Positions 62,626 through 64,000 of a DNA stretch of 64,000 nucleotides are shown piece after piece. Source of the DNA: Campylobacter lari (GTDB taxonomy: Bacteria; Campylobacterota; Campylobacteria; Campylobacterales; Campylobacteraceae); NCBI RefSeq assembly GCF_004357905.1, contig NZ_SMTT01000001.1, positions 186,001-250,000 on the forward strand, written 5' to 3'. The first letter of the stretch is position 1. Every line of letters starts with the position of its first letter. The notes below the pieces were generated by a model, which saw only the letters and a program-made list of their open reading frames with translations, was not told the DNA's origin and searched no databases. Both the position numbers and the translations under genes were made by a program.

Positions 62626-63609
62626 ATGAAAAAACTTTTGGCTTTAAGTGTGGCTACCTTTGTTAGTTTAAACGCAGCAGAATTAAAAATAGCAGGTTCA
62701 TCTACTGTCTATCCTTTTACTTCTTTTGTTGCTGAAGAGTATGCTTCTATAAAAAATACAAAAACACCTATAGTTGAAAGTCTTGGCACAGGCGGTGGTT
62801 TTAAAGTGTTTTGCGAGGGAATTACTGATATTTCTAATGCTTCAAGAGCAATCAAGCCAAGTGAATTTGAAACTTGTAAAAAATCAGGTGTGAGTGATAT
62901 AGTCGGGATTATGATAGGTTATGATGGCATAGTTTTAGCTCAAAATAAAATCAATGCTCCATTAAATATAAGCTTACATGAGTTATTTTTAGCTTTGGCC
63001 AAAGAAATTCCACAAGATGGAAAATTAGTCCCAAATCCTTATACAAATTGGCAACAAATCAATAAAAATCTACCAAATAGAAAAATTACAATCTATGGTC
63101 CTCCATCAAGTTCAGGAACAAGAGATAGTATAGAAGAGCTTGTAATGGTAGATATTTCTAAAAAAATTCCTGAATATAAAGGTGCATATAAAACTATACG
63201 CCAAGATGGAGCATTTATACCAAGCGGAGAAAACGATAATTTAATTGTTTCAAAACTTTCTGTTGATAAAGAAGCTTTTGGGCTTTTTGGATACGGATTT
63301 TTAGCTAGCAATGATGATAAGATTAATGCAGTTGATATTGATGGTGTAAAAGCTGATGAGAAAAATATATCTGAAGGAAAATATAAACTAGCTCGTTCTT
63401 TGTTTATATATATAAATGCTAAGAAAAATCCAGAAGTATTTGAATTTGCAAAAATTTATATGAGTGATGATTTAGCTAAAAGCGGAGCAGAATTAGAAAA
63501 AATAGGATTAGTTCCTTTGGATGAAAAAACATTAAAACAAACCCAAAAACATATAGAAGAAAAAGGTTTATTAACTGATGAGCTTGTTAAAGCAGGGAAA
63601 GTTTTTTAA
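62626..63609 (+). CDS. pstS: phosphate ABC transporter substrate-binding protein
   Basis: Periplasmic phosphate-binding protein, 327 residues with signal peptide (KKLLALSVATFVSLNAA). The phosphate-site motif IAGSSTVYPFTSFVAEEYA follows directly. SLGTGGGFKVFCEGITDISNASRAI and GPPSSSGTRDSIEEL are typical of the PstS/SphX group. RBS AAGGAGAAAAA. Probably induced by phosphate starvation through the upstream pho box; pstC follows after 16 bases. Confidence 0.93.
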   Translation: MKKLLALSVATFVSLNAAELKIAGSSTVYPFTSFVAEEYASIKNTKTPIVESLGTGGGFKVFCEGITDISNASRAIKPSEFETCKKSGVSDIVGIMIGYDGIVLAQNKINAPLNISLHELFLALAKEIPQDGKLVPNPYTNWQQINKNLPNRKITIYGPPSSSGTRDSIEELVMVDISKKIPEYKGAYKTIRQDGAFIPSGENDNLIVSKLSVDKEAFGLFGYGFLASNDDKINAVDIDGVKADEKNISEGKYKLARSLFIYINAKKNPEVFEFAKIYMSDDLAKSGAELEKIGLVPLDEKTLKQTQKHIEEKGLLTDELVKAGKVF

Positions 63610-63625
63610 TTTTTAGGATGAAAAA

Positions 63626-64000
63626 TTGATAAAAGAAAAAATAATAAAATTAACGCTTTTTCTTTGTGCTTTTGTTAGCGTAGTAGTAAGCTTTGCTATT
63701 ATGCTAACTATTTTAATAGAGGCATTAAAATTTTTTCAAAAAGAAAGCGTATTTACTTTTTTATTCTCAAGTCAGTGGGCAGCAGATGCTGCATTTGTAG
63801 GTGCTGATGGAAGTAGCAAGCATGGGGTTTTTGGTGCCTTGAGTTTATTTTGGGGAACTTTTTATATTTCATTAATAGCAATGCTAACAGCCTTACCTTT
63901 AGGTGTAATGTGTGCTATTTATCTTGGAGTATTTGCAGGTAAAAAATCTAAAAACTATTTAAAACCTATTTTAGAAATCATAGCAGGAATTCCTACTGTA
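63626..64000 (+). CDS. pstC: phosphate ABC transporter permease PstC (partial, runs off the window)
   Basis: The first 125 codons of an inner-membrane permease. Start is TTG with RBS TTAGGATGAAAAA. A first membrane helix (LFLCAFVSVVVSFAIMLTIL) and then FLFSSQWAADAAFVGADG, FGALSLFWGTFYISLIAML and LEIIAGIPTV match PstC. The gene continues beyond base 64000. Confidence 0.88.
   Translation, partial: MIKEKIIKLTLFLCAFVSVVVSFAIMLTILIEALKFFQKESVFTFLFSSQWAADAAFVGADGSSKHGVFGALSLFWGTFYISLIAMLTALPLGVMCAIYLGVFAGKKSKNYLKPILEIIAGIPTV

Noticed and set aside
1-64000. CRISPR arrays, insertion sequences, rRNA genes and phase-variable G tracts
   Set aside because: No regularly spaced repeats, transposase frames, rRNA sequence or G runs of seven or more were seen on reading the window.

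Overview
The window looks like the chromosome of a Campylobacter of the C. lari group. It is very A+T rich, uses TATAAT-type -10 boxes and AAGGA ribosome sites, and carries gene neighbourhoods familiar from thermotolerant Campylobacter: nth-peb4-fbaA, nadE-lpxK-thrC-kdsB, the agmatine-to-putrescine genes, oorDABC, ilvIH-lpxD, cft and pstS. The species call is an inference. mdh is followed directly by oorD, without the sucCD pair that lies between them in C. jejuni. No CRISPR array, insertion sequence, integrase or long homopolymeric G tract was seen.

Layout. 1-8.5 kb: base-excision repair (nth), periplasmic chaperone (peb4), class II aldolase, a MotA/MotB-like channel pair with long coiled coils, a PLP enzyme, a sodium symporter and a type II NADH dehydrogenase-like flavoprotein. 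8.5-17.4 kb: dsbD, ppk2, amino-acid ABC components and a tightly overlapping minus-strand operon nadE-lpxK-thrC-kdsB-binding protein. 17.4-22.2 kb: a TsdA-type di-haem cytochrome, an agmatine deiminase/CDF/N-carbamoylputrescine amidase operon, a DJ-1 family gene and a selenocysteine-containing SelW-like gene that is easily missed because its Sec codon is TGA. 22.3-25.9 kb: dnaE.

26.1-35.4 kb is an accessory block of six co-directional minus-strand genes of unknown system, lying against the 3' end of a tRNA-Leu gene. It encodes two paralogous ankyrin proteins (one extended with DUF285/BspA-type repeats), a protein with a C-terminal PD-(D/E)XK-like nuclease signature, a small acidic protein, and a very large novel protein preceded by an overlapping short reading frame. 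This is the strongest candidate for an undescribed system; a toxin/immunity or defence role is inference only.

35.7-51.7 kb returns to core genes: flgL behind an exact sigma-54 promoter match, ftsK with an apparent ATA start, mltG and an AsmA-like gene with head-to-head overlapping 5' ends, mdh, oorDABC, ilvIH, lpxD. 51.7-59.9 kb is a respiratory module: an octahaem cytochrome with seven CXXCH motifs plus one CX17CH, the hallmark arrangement of the MccA sulfite reductase family; a fused rhodanese-like/hexahaem/cytochrome b membrane protein as probable quinol dehydrogenase; a thioredoxin-fold lipoprotein; and a CcsBA haem lyase probably serving the unusual motif. A CI/S24-type repressor lies just upstream. 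With TsdA at 17.4 kb this suggests respiration on oxidised sulfur compounds.

60-64 kb holds ferritin (cft), a two-component system read as PhosS/PhosR, and the start of the pst phosphate uptake operon, preceded by a 15/16 match to the Campylobacter pho box.
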